The position numbers and the translations under genes are program-made. The notes below the pieces were generated by a model. It had not been told where the DNA came from, did not search any database, and saw only the letters and a list, made by a program, of their open reading frames with translations. Of a stretch of DNA of 64,000 nucleotides, positions 42,281 to 51,404 are shown piece after piece. Positions within the stretch are counted from its first letter, which is position 1. Each line of letters starts with the position of its first letter. This stretch comes from Ancylobacter polymorphus (lineage in GTDB: Bacteria; Pseudomonadota; Alphaproteobacteria; Rhizobiales; Xanthobacteraceae): the NCBI RefSeq assembly GCF_022836935.1, contig NZ_CP083242.1, forward strand, positions 124,001 through 188,000. Direction: 5' to 3'.

Positions 42281-43009
42281 ATGGCCGACCGCTTTGAACA
42301 AACCTTAGAATTCATCGATGCAATAGAACGAGCTCAATCCACCGAGGATGTGGAGCGATGCCTCCTCGCATTTGCGGCAGGATTTGGTTTCACGTCCGTC
42401 TTCGGCGGGATCGTTCCGCTCAAGCCGATACCGCTGTCGGAAATCCCTTCCCGCATCATGTTTCAGGCGGTCCCCGAAGCCTGGGCCGAGCGCTACAACA
42501 CCCGCGGCTACGTGTTCCGTGATCCTGTCGTCGGCCATCTGCTTCACCAACGCACGCCCTTCACTTGGAACGATGCCTATCAGGCATCCTCTCATTCAAA
42601 CGACGTCCATGTTATTGGTGGAGAGGCCTCAGAATTCGGACTGCGAGACGGTTACGTCGTTCCCATTTATACGCTTGAAGGCAGTCTCGCAGCCATCTCC
42701 TTCGGAGGTCCAACAAAGGTGGCCGACGTGGCCGAGCTCGCTTCCTTGAACTTTGCAGCGAGCTATACACTTGGAAGCCACCTTCATCGCCAGGCCGCAC
42801 GCACGCGGCGACCGAATACGCTGACGCCACGCGAGTATGACTGCTTGCTGTGGGCGGGCGAAGGAAAGACCGATTGGGAGATTTCGATCATCCTGGGAAT
42901 CTCCCGGTCGACCGTACTCAAGCACGTCGCATCCGCTCGCGAGAAGCTTGGGGCCGTCAACAAGGCGCATGCGATTGCCACGGCGCTGCGCATCAAGCTC
43001 ATCGGCTAG
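42281..43009 (+). CDS. LuxR/TraR-type quorum-sensing regulator
   Basis: This 242-residue protein has an N-terminal acyl-homoserine-lactone-binding domain with the conserved Trp, Tyr and Asp-Pro of the family in WAERYNTRGYVFRDPVVGH and a later Trp in PFTWNDAYQ. The C-terminal LuxR helix-turn-helix is LTPREYDCLLWAGEGKTDWE, then ISRSTVLKHVASAREKLG. It is convergent with virD4, seventy bases away. A LuxI-type synthase lies at the other end of the secretion cluster, so this is probably the receptor controlling conjugation, as TraR does on Ti plasmids. Confidence 0.9.
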   Translation: MADRFEQTLEFIDAIERAQSTEDVERCLLAFAAGFGFTSVFGGIVPLKPIPLSEIPSRIMFQAVPEAWAERYNTRGYVFRDPVVGHLLHQRTPFTWNDAYQASSHSNDVHVIGGEASEFGLRDGYVVPIYTLEGSLAAISFGGPTKVADVAELASLNFAASYTLGSHLHRQAARTRRPNTLTPREYDCLLWAGEGKTDWEISIILGISRSTVLKHVASAREKLGAVNKAHAIATALRIKLIG

Positions 43010-43082
43010 CATGGCGGCAGCGCCTGTCGCACTGCTCGTCTCGCTTGATCCGCCGTGGTCGCATACGAGCGCAGCAGCGGCG

Positions 43083-45224
43083 TCACTTTTCGGTTTCTCC
43101 AAAAGATTGATTGAGAGAACGCAGAGTTTCAAACGCTTCTTGCACCTTCGGCCCCGGCGCCGTTCTCAACACATCGACCATCATGCCGAACTCGTCGCGT
43201 TGGTCGGCCACCGCCGCAGCCAATATCTCACGAATGTCACAGTTCTCGCCCGCCGGCGCGGGCGGCTGAGCTCCGAGAGATAGTGCTTTGCGTTTTGGCT
43301 CTGCCGGAGAGGTCGGAGCGCGGCGCGGTGTCAGGAGTAAGGTCGGACCAGCATCCGGCGGTGTCGGCTTTGCCTTGGACGCGGGTTTCGATGGTGTACG
43401 CCGCGACGTCGGCTTTGGCTTTTGCACGCGCGCCGGTTCTTCGGATGCGGCTTCGCCGTTGTCTTGGGCTGGTTCCGGAGCTGGATTGATTGCTCCCTGC
43501 AACGCCTCGTCGTGCCAAGCCCGCAATCGTGGCAAAGTCGGCGGAGAGCTCTTGGCGCGTTCGAGGTAACTCCTATACGGCTTGTCCAGGTAGTGTCGGA
43601 TCTTTGTGAGTTCGAAGGACGGCGAGTTCTTGACCATCAAGATCGAGAGTCGTGGGGACATCTCCCGCAATTCGAGCGGGCTGCGCAGCGGCCGCGGGGT
43701 GTAATGCGGCGCCCAGACCCGCGGCGCAAAAATGCCCTGCCCCGGCCGTTGGATCGGCGTCTTATACACCTGTGTGGTCTCGCCCAACATCTCTGAAACG
43801 AATTCGGAGGTATCGAGATCGTTGATCTGGATGAACAGCTTGATCTGAGAGCCGGACACCGTGGTGATGCGGGTGTTCCTGCCATAGAGCTCGTCCAACT
43901 GCGCGAGGTCCTGCATCACGATCGCCATCCGGAAGCCGTATCCGGCGCTGATCGTGATCTTGGAGATCAGCGAGTCCATGCGGCCGACGTGATAGAATTC
44001 ATCGAGCATCAGGAGAACCTGATGGGGTTCGTCGTCGCCGGGAATCCTGACCATCAGGAGGTCGTGGATTTGCTGGAATAGGATACGGATGAGCGGCCGG
44101 AAGATGGAAAGCTCGGCGATCGTACACCCGATGAAGATGGTCATCGGCGTGCGCCTGAGCTCCCGGATGTCGAAGTCCGAAGTTTCCGTCGCGGCCGAGA
44201 TGAGACCGTTGTTCCAAAGACTCATCGCCATGTTGACGTTGAATACCGCGCTGTTGCGCGTCTCCGGCTCGAGGGCGATGTACTGGTTGAAGCTGTCCAC
44301 CACCCAGGTCGGCAGATGCTGCCGCTCGGTCTTGACGATGGCCCGCAACACGGTCGAGATATCCTTGCCGGTGGTCGTCATCCGGGCCACGGTGCGCATA
44401 TGCTGAGCGCCCTCGATGAGCGGCGAGGAGAGCACATACCCGATCAGCGCGGAGAGCAGCAGTCGGCCAGCACCGGCCCAGGTATCGTCGGCCTTCTCCG
44501 GAATGACGAAGGAGGCCACCACGAGGCAGTCGGTGGCCATCCGCTCGTCGCGGCGCACGAAATCAAGCGGATTGTAGCGATGTGTGTCGTTCGAGCCGGG
44601 CGAGAACATGAAGACCTTGTTGCCCATCGCCGTGCGATGGTTGGCGAGGGCCTCGAAGTTCTCGCGCTTGGGGTCGAAGAAGACCGCCGAGCCTTGCCAC
44701 AAATAGCCGTTGGGCAGGACGAAGCCCGTTCCTTTTCCGGACCGCGATGGTCCGACCACGAGGATATGCGCAGGTTCGTCGGACCGGATGGTGACGCCAC
44801 TGAGCAATCCGAGCACGATTCCCCGCTTGGCGGTCAGACCCTGCCTTGCGGCTTCCATCAGGTGGCCGAAGCGGGCGGCCCCATAGGGCATCTGTTTGCG
44901 ATTGATGAAAGTGAAGAGTGCCCCCCCAAGACCTAATGCGACGACCGCGGCGGCGGCATAGCCGGCCCGGATGAGCGCCTCAGTCCGCGTCGGAGGATAG
45001 AGCAGCCTGTCGTAGAATTGGCGCCAGGCGACGAGAAAGAAGTCGGCCGAACGGTCGGCATTTTGCATCGCGAATAAGGCCCACCGGCTTACGCCCTCGC
45101 TTGGGAACCGCTGTGGCGCCCAGCGGAGCGCGACCACCACCTCGTACGCCAGGCTCCACAACAACCAGAACGCCAGAAGGACGAGGAGCCCGATGCCGAT
45201 CCGGAATGCGACGATGCGGCTCAT
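43083..45224 (-). CDS. virD4: VirD4/TraG-type coupling ATPase
   Basis: This 713-residue type IV coupling protein has two N-terminal membrane helices (residues about 10-30 and 85-110) and Walker A GPSRSGKGTG at 158-167. Walker B is in QVLLMLDEFYHVG. The Pro/Lys/Arg-rich C-terminal extension (about 570-680) is longer than in Agrobacterium VirD4 and may bind substrates. It delivers the relaxase-DNA complex to the VirB pore. It is the last gene of the long minus-strand operon, overlapping virB11 as ATGA. Confidence 0.93.
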   Translation of the reverse strand: MSRIVAFRIGIGLLVLLAFWLLWSLAYEVVVALRWAPQRFPSEGVSRWALFAMQNADRSADFFLVAWRQFYDRLLYPPTRTEALIRAGYAAAAVVALGLGGALFTFINRKQMPYGAARFGHLMEAARQGLTAKRGIVLGLLSGVTIRSDEPAHILVVGPSRSGKGTGFVLPNGYLWQGSAVFFDPKRENFEALANHRTAMGNKVFMFSPGSNDTHRYNPLDFVRRDERMATDCLVVASFVIPEKADDTWAGAGRLLLSALIGYVLSSPLIEGAQHMRTVARMTTTGKDISTVLRAIVKTERQHLPTWVVDSFNQYIALEPETRNSAVFNVNMAMSLWNNGLISAATETSDFDIRELRRTPMTIFIGCTIAELSIFRPLIRILFQQIHDLLMVRIPGDDEPHQVLLMLDEFYHVGRMDSLISKITISAGYGFRMAIVMQDLAQLDELYGRNTRITTVSGSQIKLFIQINDLDTSEFVSEMLGETTQVYKTPIQRPGQGIFAPRVWAPHYTPRPLRSPLELREMSPRLSILMVKNSPSFELTKIRHYLDKPYRSYLERAKSSPPTLPRLRAWHDEALQGAINPAPEPAQDNGEAASEEPARVQKPKPTSRRTPSKPASKAKPTPPDAGPTLLLTPRRAPTSPAEPKRKALSLGAQPPAPAGENCDIREILAAAVADQRDEFGMMVDVLRTAPGPKVQEAFETLRSLNQSFGETEK

Positions 45225-46258
45225 CCGTCACGCCCCGTCGCCTGTTCACGCCGCCAGTCTGGCATCCGCGAGAAATAGATCTCCGATGTACCGCGCCAGC
45301 CGCCGACCTTGGTCTGCTGAACGACGATCGGAAGGACGGACTTGATGTAGGCGATGATCTCGTCGCGGCGCAGGCCAAGGCCTGCCTGCATGACCATCAG
45401 CGCTAGCTGTTCAAAGGCGCCGGCCGAGCTGTCGGCATGGACCGTGGTAATGCTGCCGGGATGTCCGGTGTTGATCGCTCTTAGAAACGAATAGGCCTCG
45501 GCGCCGCGGATCTCGCCGAGGAAAATGCGGTCAGGACGCAGCCGCATCGAGGCCTGCAGGAGCGTTTCGACGGTAACGCGCGCTTCGCCCTGGTCCCCCT
45601 TCGAGGCCACCAGGGGAAGATAGTTCTTCTGGATCGGATTGACCTCGCGCGTGTCCTCGATCGTGATGATGCGCTCGTCCGCCGGCACTTCCTTGAGGAT
45701 CGCGTTCAGGAACGTCGTCTTTCCGGAGCTTGTCCCTCCCGAAAGGAGGATCGAATATCGACTGACAACGGCCAGCTTTATGAAGTCCTCGATGCGACTG
45801 GCGTCGAGATGTTCGCACAAGCGGCGATCGACGTCGGACAAGGCCCCCTCTTCCGCCATCGCGACCTTGTCGAAGGATCCCATGCGGCGATAGTCGTCGA
45901 GCCGCATCTCCTTGATGACCTGCTTGCGGATGGCAAAGGCGCCTCCCGAGGTCGTGGCGGGTGGAATAACGCCCTGAAAGCGCTCGCCAGTCGGTAATGC
46001 TGCGGACAGGAGCGGATGCTCTTCATTGATGCTTTGCCCGGAATGACCCGCGACACGCTCGGCCAGGTGGCGGATCGCGTGCTCGGTCAACGCCGGCACG
46101 TCGTAACGCTCCATCGCCGACTGTCCGAACCGTTCGATCCAGACTTCGCCCGGCCCGTTGGCACAGATCTCTACGACCTGGTCGTCCTCGAGCCAAGGCC
46201 GGATCGGCTCCAGTGCACGATCAATGAAGACCGTCAGGCTTCGCGCCACTACGCTCAC
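45221..46258 (-). CDS. virB11: VirB11 hexameric ATPase
   Basis: This 345-residue traffic ATPase has Walker A GGTSSGKTT at about 174-182, an Asp box in ITIEDTREVN, Walker B in RIFLGEIRGAEAYSFL, and the His box GHPGSITTVHADS. It energises pilus assembly and substrate transfer at the inner membrane. Its start lies within the last 38 bases of virB10, and its stop overlaps virD4, so expression is coupled. Confidence 0.95.
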   Translation of the reverse strand: MSVVARSLTVFIDRALEPIRPWLEDDQVVEICANGPGEVWIERFGQSAMERYDVPALTEHAIRHLAERVAGHSGQSINEEHPLLSAALPTGERFQGVIPPATTSGGAFAIRKQVIKEMRLDDYRRMGSFDKVAMAEEGALSDVDRRLCEHLDASRIEDFIKLAVVSRYSILLSGGTSSGKTTFLNAILKEVPADERIITIEDTREVNPIQKNYLPLVASKGDQGEARVTVETLLQASMRLRPDRIFLGEIRGAEAYSFLRAINTGHPGSITTVHADSSAGAFEQLALMVMQAGLGLRRDEIIAYIKSVLPIVVQQTKVGGWRGTSEIYFSRMPDWRREQATGRDG

Positions 46259-47567
46259 GCTTCAGCTCCCTGAGGGCTTCCCTGACCGGATCCGGATACA
46301 GCGCCGAGAAATCGAGATCGCGCCGCACGAACACGATGATGCGCGTGCCCTGGTCGAGGTAGATGGTCGGTGGAATGTTGATGGAGTTGCGCAAGGCCTC
46401 CTGGGCAATGTTGGTCAAGGTCTGAGAGATGTTCTGCGCGGCGATCTGACGGGCCTGCAACGAAAGCTGGTTCTGGTTCACACCAGTTTGGGTTTGCGTC
46501 ACCACGCCCGTCACGGGATCGGTGGTGGTGATGACCGTGCCGTTGCCATAGCCGTCGGTGTTTTGCCCATAGGCGCTGAGGAACTGGGCTCCGCCGCCGA
46601 CCAGCGACAACACGATCGCCGAGCCGAAGCGCTCGAGATAGTGATTGTCGACGAAACCAGCGTTGCCGGCCCGGCCGAGCTCGTCCGCGCCATTCGAGCC
46701 GAGTTGGACCGAGACGCCATCGGACCGCAGCATCCGGGTCCATACGATGAAGACGCGGGTCTGGCCCTGGGCGATGCCGGAGCGATACTCGCCGATTAAG
46801 CGGCTGCCGGAGGGGATAAGCACCCGCCGGCCGTCGAACGACCAGACGTTCTCGGTCACCACGGCGCGCACCATGCCGGGTAGGTCGCTTTGTACGGCCG
46901 TTTCCAGAACCCCGCGGATCAGTGTGCCTTGGGCCACGAGCGCGTCAATGCGGTTGTTCTTTGTGGCGCGGGCCACCTCGACGCCCGCAGCAGAGACGGA
47001 GGCAAGAAAACGCCGATTGGGATCGTCCTCGTTGCCTGCCACGCCACGGGGCCCCTCCTCGCCGTTGGCAGCGGCGGCCGCCGAGGCGTTGTCTGCGATG
47101 ACCTGCGGCGCTCGCAGCCGCTCCCAACGCCGCCGTTCCTCCTCCTGACGTTGCCGCTCGAGCTCCGCGAGCCGCCTCGCCTCGTCGTCGTTGGGCGGCG
47201 CCGCCGCAAGGGGCGGTTCCGGCGCCGGCGGGGGAGGCAAGGCGAGCGGCGGTGCGACTGGAGGTGCGGGTGGTGTGGCTTCGGGGGGCGCCGACGGCAC
47301 GACGATCGTGCCTTGGTCGGTTTGCGGGCGGGGCGTCGAAAGCGACGGCGCGGGAAACTGCGTGGTGGTGAATTCTTCTTTGTCCGGCGTCGTCAACGTG
47401 GGGGTCCGGCGGGCCAGCGATCCGTAGATAAGCCAGGCGGCGATCGCCAGCGCCCCAAGCGGTATGGCGATCTTCAAGAAGCCGCCGAGAGCGGTTCGCC
47501 CCCGGGCGACAGAGCTGGCGGCGGCCGCCTCGAGCTCCAGTGAACGATAATCGTCGGCCGTCGGCAT
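46221..47567 (-). CDS. virB10: VirB10 core-complex protein
   Basis: This 448-residue protein has a short cytoplasmic tail, one membrane helix (LKIAIPLGALAIAAWLIYG, about 32-50), and a Pro-rich periplasmic linker rich in PPAPP units. The C-terminal beta-barrel domain contains LIRGVLETAVQSDLPGMVRA and LIGEYRSGIAQGQTRVFIVW. It spans both membranes and links VirB9/VirB7 to the ATPases. It sits six bases after virB9. Confidence 0.94.
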   Translation of the reverse strand: MPTADDYRSLELEAAAASSVARGRTALGGFLKIAIPLGALAIAAWLIYGSLARRTPTLTTPDKEEFTTTQFPAPSLSTPRPQTDQGTIVVPSAPPEATPPAPPVAPPLALPPPPAPEPPLAAAPPNDDEARRLAELERQRQEEERRRWERLRAPQVIADNASAAAAANGEEGPRGVAGNEDDPNRRFLASVSAAGVEVARATKNNRIDALVAQGTLIRGVLETAVQSDLPGMVRAVVTENVWSFDGRRVLIPSGSRLIGEYRSGIAQGQTRVFIVWTRMLRSDGVSVQLGSNGADELGRAGNAGFVDNHYLERFGSAIVLSLVGGGAQFLSAYGQNTDGYGNGTVITTTDPVTGVVTQTQTGVNQNQLSLQARQIAAQNISQTLTNIAQEALRNSINIPPTIYLDQGTRIIVFVRRDLDFSALYPDPVREALRELKRERSGAKPDGLH

Positions 47568-47573
47568 GCGCGC

Positions 47574-48377
47574 TCAACCTCCCGAAGCGATGGCCGCGCC
47601 GACGCGTTGCGGCGCATAAGGCTCGAGGCCTGTCGGCTCATGCACATTGGTCAGGCGGCGGTTGAAGATGCAGGTCGATTCCTGGCCGTTGCGCAGGGTC
47701 CATTGCGCGGAGACCTTGTCGACGACGACATAGGGTCCCTCTGTCCGGAAATTGACGAGGCTTTCATTGCGATCAGCGTCGACGATGTAGATCGCCGGCG
47801 TTTCACCTTCGAACCGAAACCAGGTCTTGGTTCCGTCGTCGAAGACGGCGATCGGCTTGTTGGTCGATGATCCCTTGTAGCCGTAGTTGCTGTTCGCGTT
47901 CGCGATGTTGAGTGCTTTCAAGTTCGGATTGGCCGCGCGCTCCTTGGCTTCGGCGAGGAGGCGGGCACTAGCCTCGTCATCCGGAAAACGGAAGCGCACG
48001 GCGTAGATCTGACTCGAGGGTGGGCGCGCATTCGAACGCAGCAGGAAGGAGTAGACCCGCTTGTCGGTGACGACGTTGAGATTGGATTGCGCGTTCTTCT
48101 CCACAGGCTTGATGAAGATGATGTCGCCTTTGCGGTTCGGCTCGACACGCCAGGCAATGGAATCGCCGAGCGCCAACGTCTCGATCTTTTCGTCGGGCTG
48201 GAGCTGAATCATCGTTGACGTGCCATACGTAGCGTCGATCGCGGTGACGTTGTCGCGGCTGTAGACGACGTCGCGCACGCGCGGGTCCAGGCGGCCCGGA
48301 CGTGGTGTCGATTCTGCGAAAGCCAGGCCCGTCGACAGCAAGAGGGTGAGAAGCGCTGAAGCGTACGGTCGCATCAT
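47574..48377 (-). CDS. virB9: VirB9 core-complex protein
   Basis: This 267-residue secreted protein has a signal peptide ending AFAES. The N-terminal domain contains RVRDVVYSRDNVTAIDATYG and ALGDSIAWRVEPNRKGDIIF. The C-terminal domain, with TWFRFEGETPAIYIVDADRN, inserts in the outer-membrane ring with VirB7 and VirB10. It overlaps virB8 by four bases. Confidence 0.94.
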   Translation of the reverse strand: MMRPYASALLTLLLSTGLAFAESTPRPGRLDPRVRDVVYSRDNVTAIDATYGTSTMIQLQPDEKIETLALGDSIAWRVEPNRKGDIIFIKPVEKNAQSNLNVVTDKRVYSFLLRSNARPPSSQIYAVRFRFPDDEASARLLAEAKERAANPNLKALNIANANSNYGYKGSSTNKPIAVFDDGTKTWFRFEGETPAIYIVDADRNESLVNFRTEGPYVVVDKVSAQWTLRNGQESTCIFNRRLTNVHEPTGLEPYAPQRVGAAIASGG

Positions 48378-49087
48378 GGCTGCTGTCCCGCCGTGCGCGG
48401 AGACGGCGCGGATTCCTGGTCACGCCGATATTCCAGCACCTGGAAGCCGAGCGGATTGTCAAAACGCCATTCGTTGCGCATTGGCACTGACGTGTAGCGA
48501 AAGCGGATCAGCGAAACCCAATGTCTGGTCACGATGTTGGTCGCGGACTTCTCGTCGGTCGAGAAGCGGACCAGCGCGGTGCGGTTGTTCGGGAAGGTCA
48601 CCGACTTGATGGTGACGCTGACCTCGGTGTTGGTCCCATAGATCTTCACCGGGTTGTTGGGATTAGCCGGCGAGTAGATCTCCGTGAGCTCGCGGGCAGC
48701 GTCTCCGGCTGCGAGAAGCTGGGCGAGATCGAAATTGTCTTTCAGTGCCTTCGGATCGTAGGTCTCGCGTGCCTTGATGTAGCGGACGACATTGAACATC
48801 GTCACCGCCTCGTCCTGCGTCAGGGGTCCCTCCGCCGTCGGCCGCTTGACCTCGACGAACCCCGTGGTTTTGTCGACGACGACCATGTAGGGCTCGTAGG
48901 TCTTGAGCGGCACGAGGAGCGCCAGGACAGCCAGCGCGGTGACGGCGACTACAGTCATCACCGTGGCGACGATCCAGGCGAGGGCGCGCGAATTGCGATT
49001 GCGCCGGGCGATATCTTGCTCCCAGGTCGCGCCGTCGGCGTAGTAGCGCGGATCCACGCGGTCGGGCTCCGCGGCGGTCTCCGTCAT
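48374..49087 (-). CDS. virB8: VirB8 inner-membrane scaffold protein
   Basis: This 237-residue protein has one membrane helix (AWIVATVMTVVAVTALAVLA, about 37-56). Its periplasmic NTF2-like domain carries EPYMVVVDKTTGFVEVKRP and RHWVSLIRFRYTSVPMRNEW, typical of VirB8. It organises the inner-membrane complex and contacts VirB9 and VirB10. It overlaps both neighbours as ATGA, so the order virB6-8-9 is tightly coupled. Confidence 0.93.
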   Translation of the reverse strand: MTETAAEPDRVDPRYYADGATWEQDIARRNRNSRALAWIVATVMTVVAVTALAVLALLVPLKTYEPYMVVVDKTTGFVEVKRPTAEGPLTQDEAVTMFNVVRYIKARETYDPKALKDNFDLAQLLAAGDAARELTEIYSPANPNNPVKIYGTNTEVSVTIKSVTFPNNRTALVRFSTDEKSATNIVTRHWVSLIRFRYTSVPMRNEWRFDNPLGFQVLEYRRDQESAPSPRTAGQQP

Positions 49088-50214
49088 GGCCGCCCTCCCC
49101 CGCTCTGCGCCGGCGGTGCGCCGGAGTTGCGGAGCTGGTCAGCAAGCCGACGAAACTCTGCGGATTGCGCCCAGCTCGCAGAGCGGAGGCCGACACGCGC
49201 TCTCTGCCGGGAGGCCAATTCTTCGCGCCGTGATAGCGAGGCAGGGTTGAACGGGTTGCGAAGGGCGAGGCGCGCACGGTTGGCGGCCGCTCCCATCCGG
49301 TAACCCGAAGCGGTGGCCAGCACCGCGCCCAACCGGGGTGCGAAGATCGGAACGCCGCCAGCGATCGCAGCCGCCATGTTGTTGATCTGGCTCACCAGCA
49401 GGATGCCGATGATAGCGAGCAGCACCACCGGCCCGATCGTCGCCCAGGTCGCCGACTTGCTGTTGGCAACGCCATTCAGCGTGTCGATCGATTGCTGGAT
49501 CAGCGAGACATAGAAGGCGAGAAAGGCATAGACCAGCACCTGCACGAGGAAATACTGCACGAGCGAGCTCATCCAACCGCTGAAGAAACGCGACGTGACG
49601 CCGAACAGGAGCAGGATAATGAACAACGGTGCCAGCGCGAGCAGCAGCCACATGAACATCTTCGACAGAACGATCAAGAAGATGGCAAAACCGATCAAGA
49701 TCGCCATGACCACATAGAACACGGCGGCGAAGATGTAGGGGCCCCAATTGGTGATGCCGGCATTCTGGAGAAATGCCTCCGTCGCGCTATTGGTAGTGTC
49801 CCACATATTCTGCAACGCCGACTGAACCGCGTTGACCGAGGTCAGATTCGCCGAAGTACCGGTGTTGTTGGCGGACGTGACCGCGCTGAGGAGCGCGTTG
49901 CCGATGGCCGAGGGGCCGTCATTCAAGACCGTATAGACGAAGGTCTGGAATTCGCCCCAGCGCGTCGCCAGGACATAAATCATCACCGCGCGAAACAGCC
50001 GGAAGGCGTGATCCGACGGGCCGCCACTGGCCGTGCCCTGCCAGATTCCAACACCCCAGAAGATCACGTATAGCGTCAGAAGCAGGCCGGCGACGCCGGT
50101 CGTCCCACCCGATGTAGCCGCGTTCGCGAGGGCCTGATAGGCCGTCGAAACGTAATTCTGGCCCAGCTGATCGACCGATTGCAGCAGCGAGGTGATATTG
50201 AAGTTGTTGGCCAT
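49084..50214 (-). CDS. virB6: VirB6 polytopic inner-membrane protein
   Basis: This 376-residue protein has several membrane helices (for example VAGLLLTLYVIFWGVGIW, FAAVFYVVMAILIGFAIFLI, MFMWLLLALAPLFIILLLF and IGPVVLLAIIGILLVS). The conserved W in the FSGWMSSLVQYFLVQ segment is typical of VirB6. It forms part of the inner-membrane channel. The C-terminal tail is hydrophilic and Arg-rich. It lies nine bases after the small lipoprotein gene. Confidence 0.9.
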   Translation of the reverse strand: MANNFNITSLLQSVDQLGQNYVSTAYQALANAATSGGTTGVAGLLLTLYVIFWGVGIWQGTASGGPSDHAFRLFRAVMIYVLATRWGEFQTFVYTVLNDGPSAIGNALLSAVTSANNTGTSANLTSVNAVQSALQNMWDTTNSATEAFLQNAGITNWGPYIFAAVFYVVMAILIGFAIFLIVLSKMFMWLLLALAPLFIILLLFGVTSRFFSGWMSSLVQYFLVQVLVYAFLAFYVSLIQQSIDTLNGVANSKSATWATIGPVVLLAIIGILLVSQINNMAAAIAGGVPIFAPRLGAVLATASGYRMGAAANRARLALRNPFNPASLSRREELASRQRARVGLRSASWAQSAEFRRLADQLRNSGAPPAQSGGGRP

Positions 50215-50222
50215 CGGACTCC

Positions 50223-50420
50223 TCAGATCGGCCGCATCGGGCCGCAGGAATCGACGGCATGAATCGCGGCGCGAGCGTATGGCGCTGGGGGAAGTTGCGC
50301 ATAGGCGAGTGGCGCGCCTCCCTCATCGGGCGAGCACGGCGCTTTCAACGGCTTGTAAGCGCAGCCGCCGACCGCGAGCGCAAGCAGGAGACTGGTCGTG
50401 AGAGGGAGGATAATTCTCAC
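50223..50420 (-). CDS. VirB7-like small lipoprotein
   Basis: This 65-residue protein starts at GTG overlapping the upstream stop (GTGA). RIILPLTTSLLLALAVGGCA is a lipobox with Cys20. The mature part is Pro/Ala-rich. Its size, lipid anchor and place between virB5 and virB6 fit VirB7 or an entry-exclusion lipoprotein; VirB7 sequences are too short and variable to confirm. Confidence 0.6.
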   Translation of the reverse strand: MRIILPLTTSLLLALAVGGCAYKPLKAPCSPDEGGAPLAYAQLPPAPYARAAIHAVDSCGPMRPI

Positions 50421-50608
50421 CGCGTTGGCGCCTTGGGTTGGGTGAACGTCATGGCCCGTGACGCCGATTCCGCGGCGCCGTCCTGCTTTGGCGTCGTCTC
50501 GGCCGCGCTCGTCGCGGCCGGCGTTGGTGCCTTCAGTGCGAAGCGCCCGATGGCAATGCCGACGGCAAGGGCGACAACGGCTATCGCGATGACAATGGTC
50601 TTCGTCAT
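50417..50608 (-). CDS. Small membrane protein sharing a tail with VirB5
   Basis: This 63-residue protein starts at MTKTIVIAIAVVALAVGIAI, a single membrane helix or signal anchor. Its end, AAESASRAMTFTQPKAPTR, closely matches the VirB5 end, AAESAAARAMKFTQ, at both protein and DNA level, so the tail was probably copied. It lies between virB5 and the VirB7-like gene. TrbK or entry-exclusion proteins occupy this place in other systems, but the function is unknown. Confidence 0.6.
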   Translation of the reverse strand: MTKTIVIAIAVVALAVGIAIGRFALKAPTPAATSAAETTPKQDGAAESASRAMTFTQPKAPTR

Positions 50609-50682
50609 CAGGGCCCCCAAATGTTGTGTTGCGCCATCCCGGAGCTTTCACGAGACGCCTCAAAGGCGAGACGCCCCTTACC

Positions 50683-51393
50683 TTACTGGGTGAACTTCAT
50701 GGCGCGAGCCGCAGCCGACTCCGCCGCGATGCGATCGAGATTGGCCTGGTTCGCCGCGGCTGCTGCGTTGTTCGCAACACCGTTCAGCTCATTGATCGTC
50801 AAACCTGTTTGAACCTGGACCTGGGTGTTCTGATCGATGCTGCCTTTCAGATCCTGCGCCTGGCCGATCTGCTGGCCTCCCTGCTTGAAAGCGCTCGAAC
50901 GCTGCTGCACCGCGCTCTGTGTCGAATTGATAAGGCCGGAGAGGGTAGCGGCGACGTTCACCGAACTCTTGTAAGCCGTGTCCACGGGATGGCTCTGCCC
51001 GCTGGTGAGACCGGTGATCGTCTGTACGAGCTGCAGGCCATTGATCAGCGTCGACACGATGTTCTGCGAATTCGAGCCCATGCCGGCGAAGGACAGCGCC
51101 CCGCCCGAGATCACCGATCCGAGGGAGGGCGCCTGCGCCATGGAGAAGCCGCCGCCGAGGGCCATTTGTGCGAGGGTTCCTTGCGCCTGGGACGAGCGAT
51201 CGCCCGTCACCGCTTGCAGCGTCTTCTGGGTGAACTGCATGATCTGCTGATCGGCGGTCAGGATTTTCTGGGTGCTGGTTGCGATCTCCTGGGCCTTTTG
51301 CAGGTTGGCGTTGTCGATGACCGGGACTTGCGCCCACGCTGGCGACAATTGGGCGGTCACGATGACGGCGACGAGGGCAAGGATGGTGTGCAT
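50683..51393 (-). CDS. virB5: VirB5 minor pilus component
   Basis: This 236-residue protein has a signal peptide (MHTILALVAVIVTAQLSPAW, cleaved at AQV) and is otherwise alpha-helical and Gln/Ser/Ala-rich: NLQKAQEIATSTQKILTADQ and QFTQKTLQAVTG. It resembles VirB5/TrbJ adhesins at the pilus tip. It sits eleven bases after an unknown secreted protein gene. Family assignment is from layout and operon position as much as from sequence. Confidence 0.8.
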   Translation of the reverse strand: MHTILALVAVIVTAQLSPAWAQVPVIDNANLQKAQEIATSTQKILTADQQIMQFTQKTLQAVTGDRSSQAQGTLAQMALGGGFSMAQAPSLGSVISGGALSFAGMGSNSQNIVSTLINGLQLVQTITGLTSGQSHPVDTAYKSSVNVAATLSGLINSTQSAVQQRSSAFKQGGQQIGQAQDLKGSIDQNTQVQVQTGLTINELNGVANNAAAAANQANLDRIAAESAAARAMKFTQ

Positions 51394-51404
51394 GAAAATC
51401 CTCC

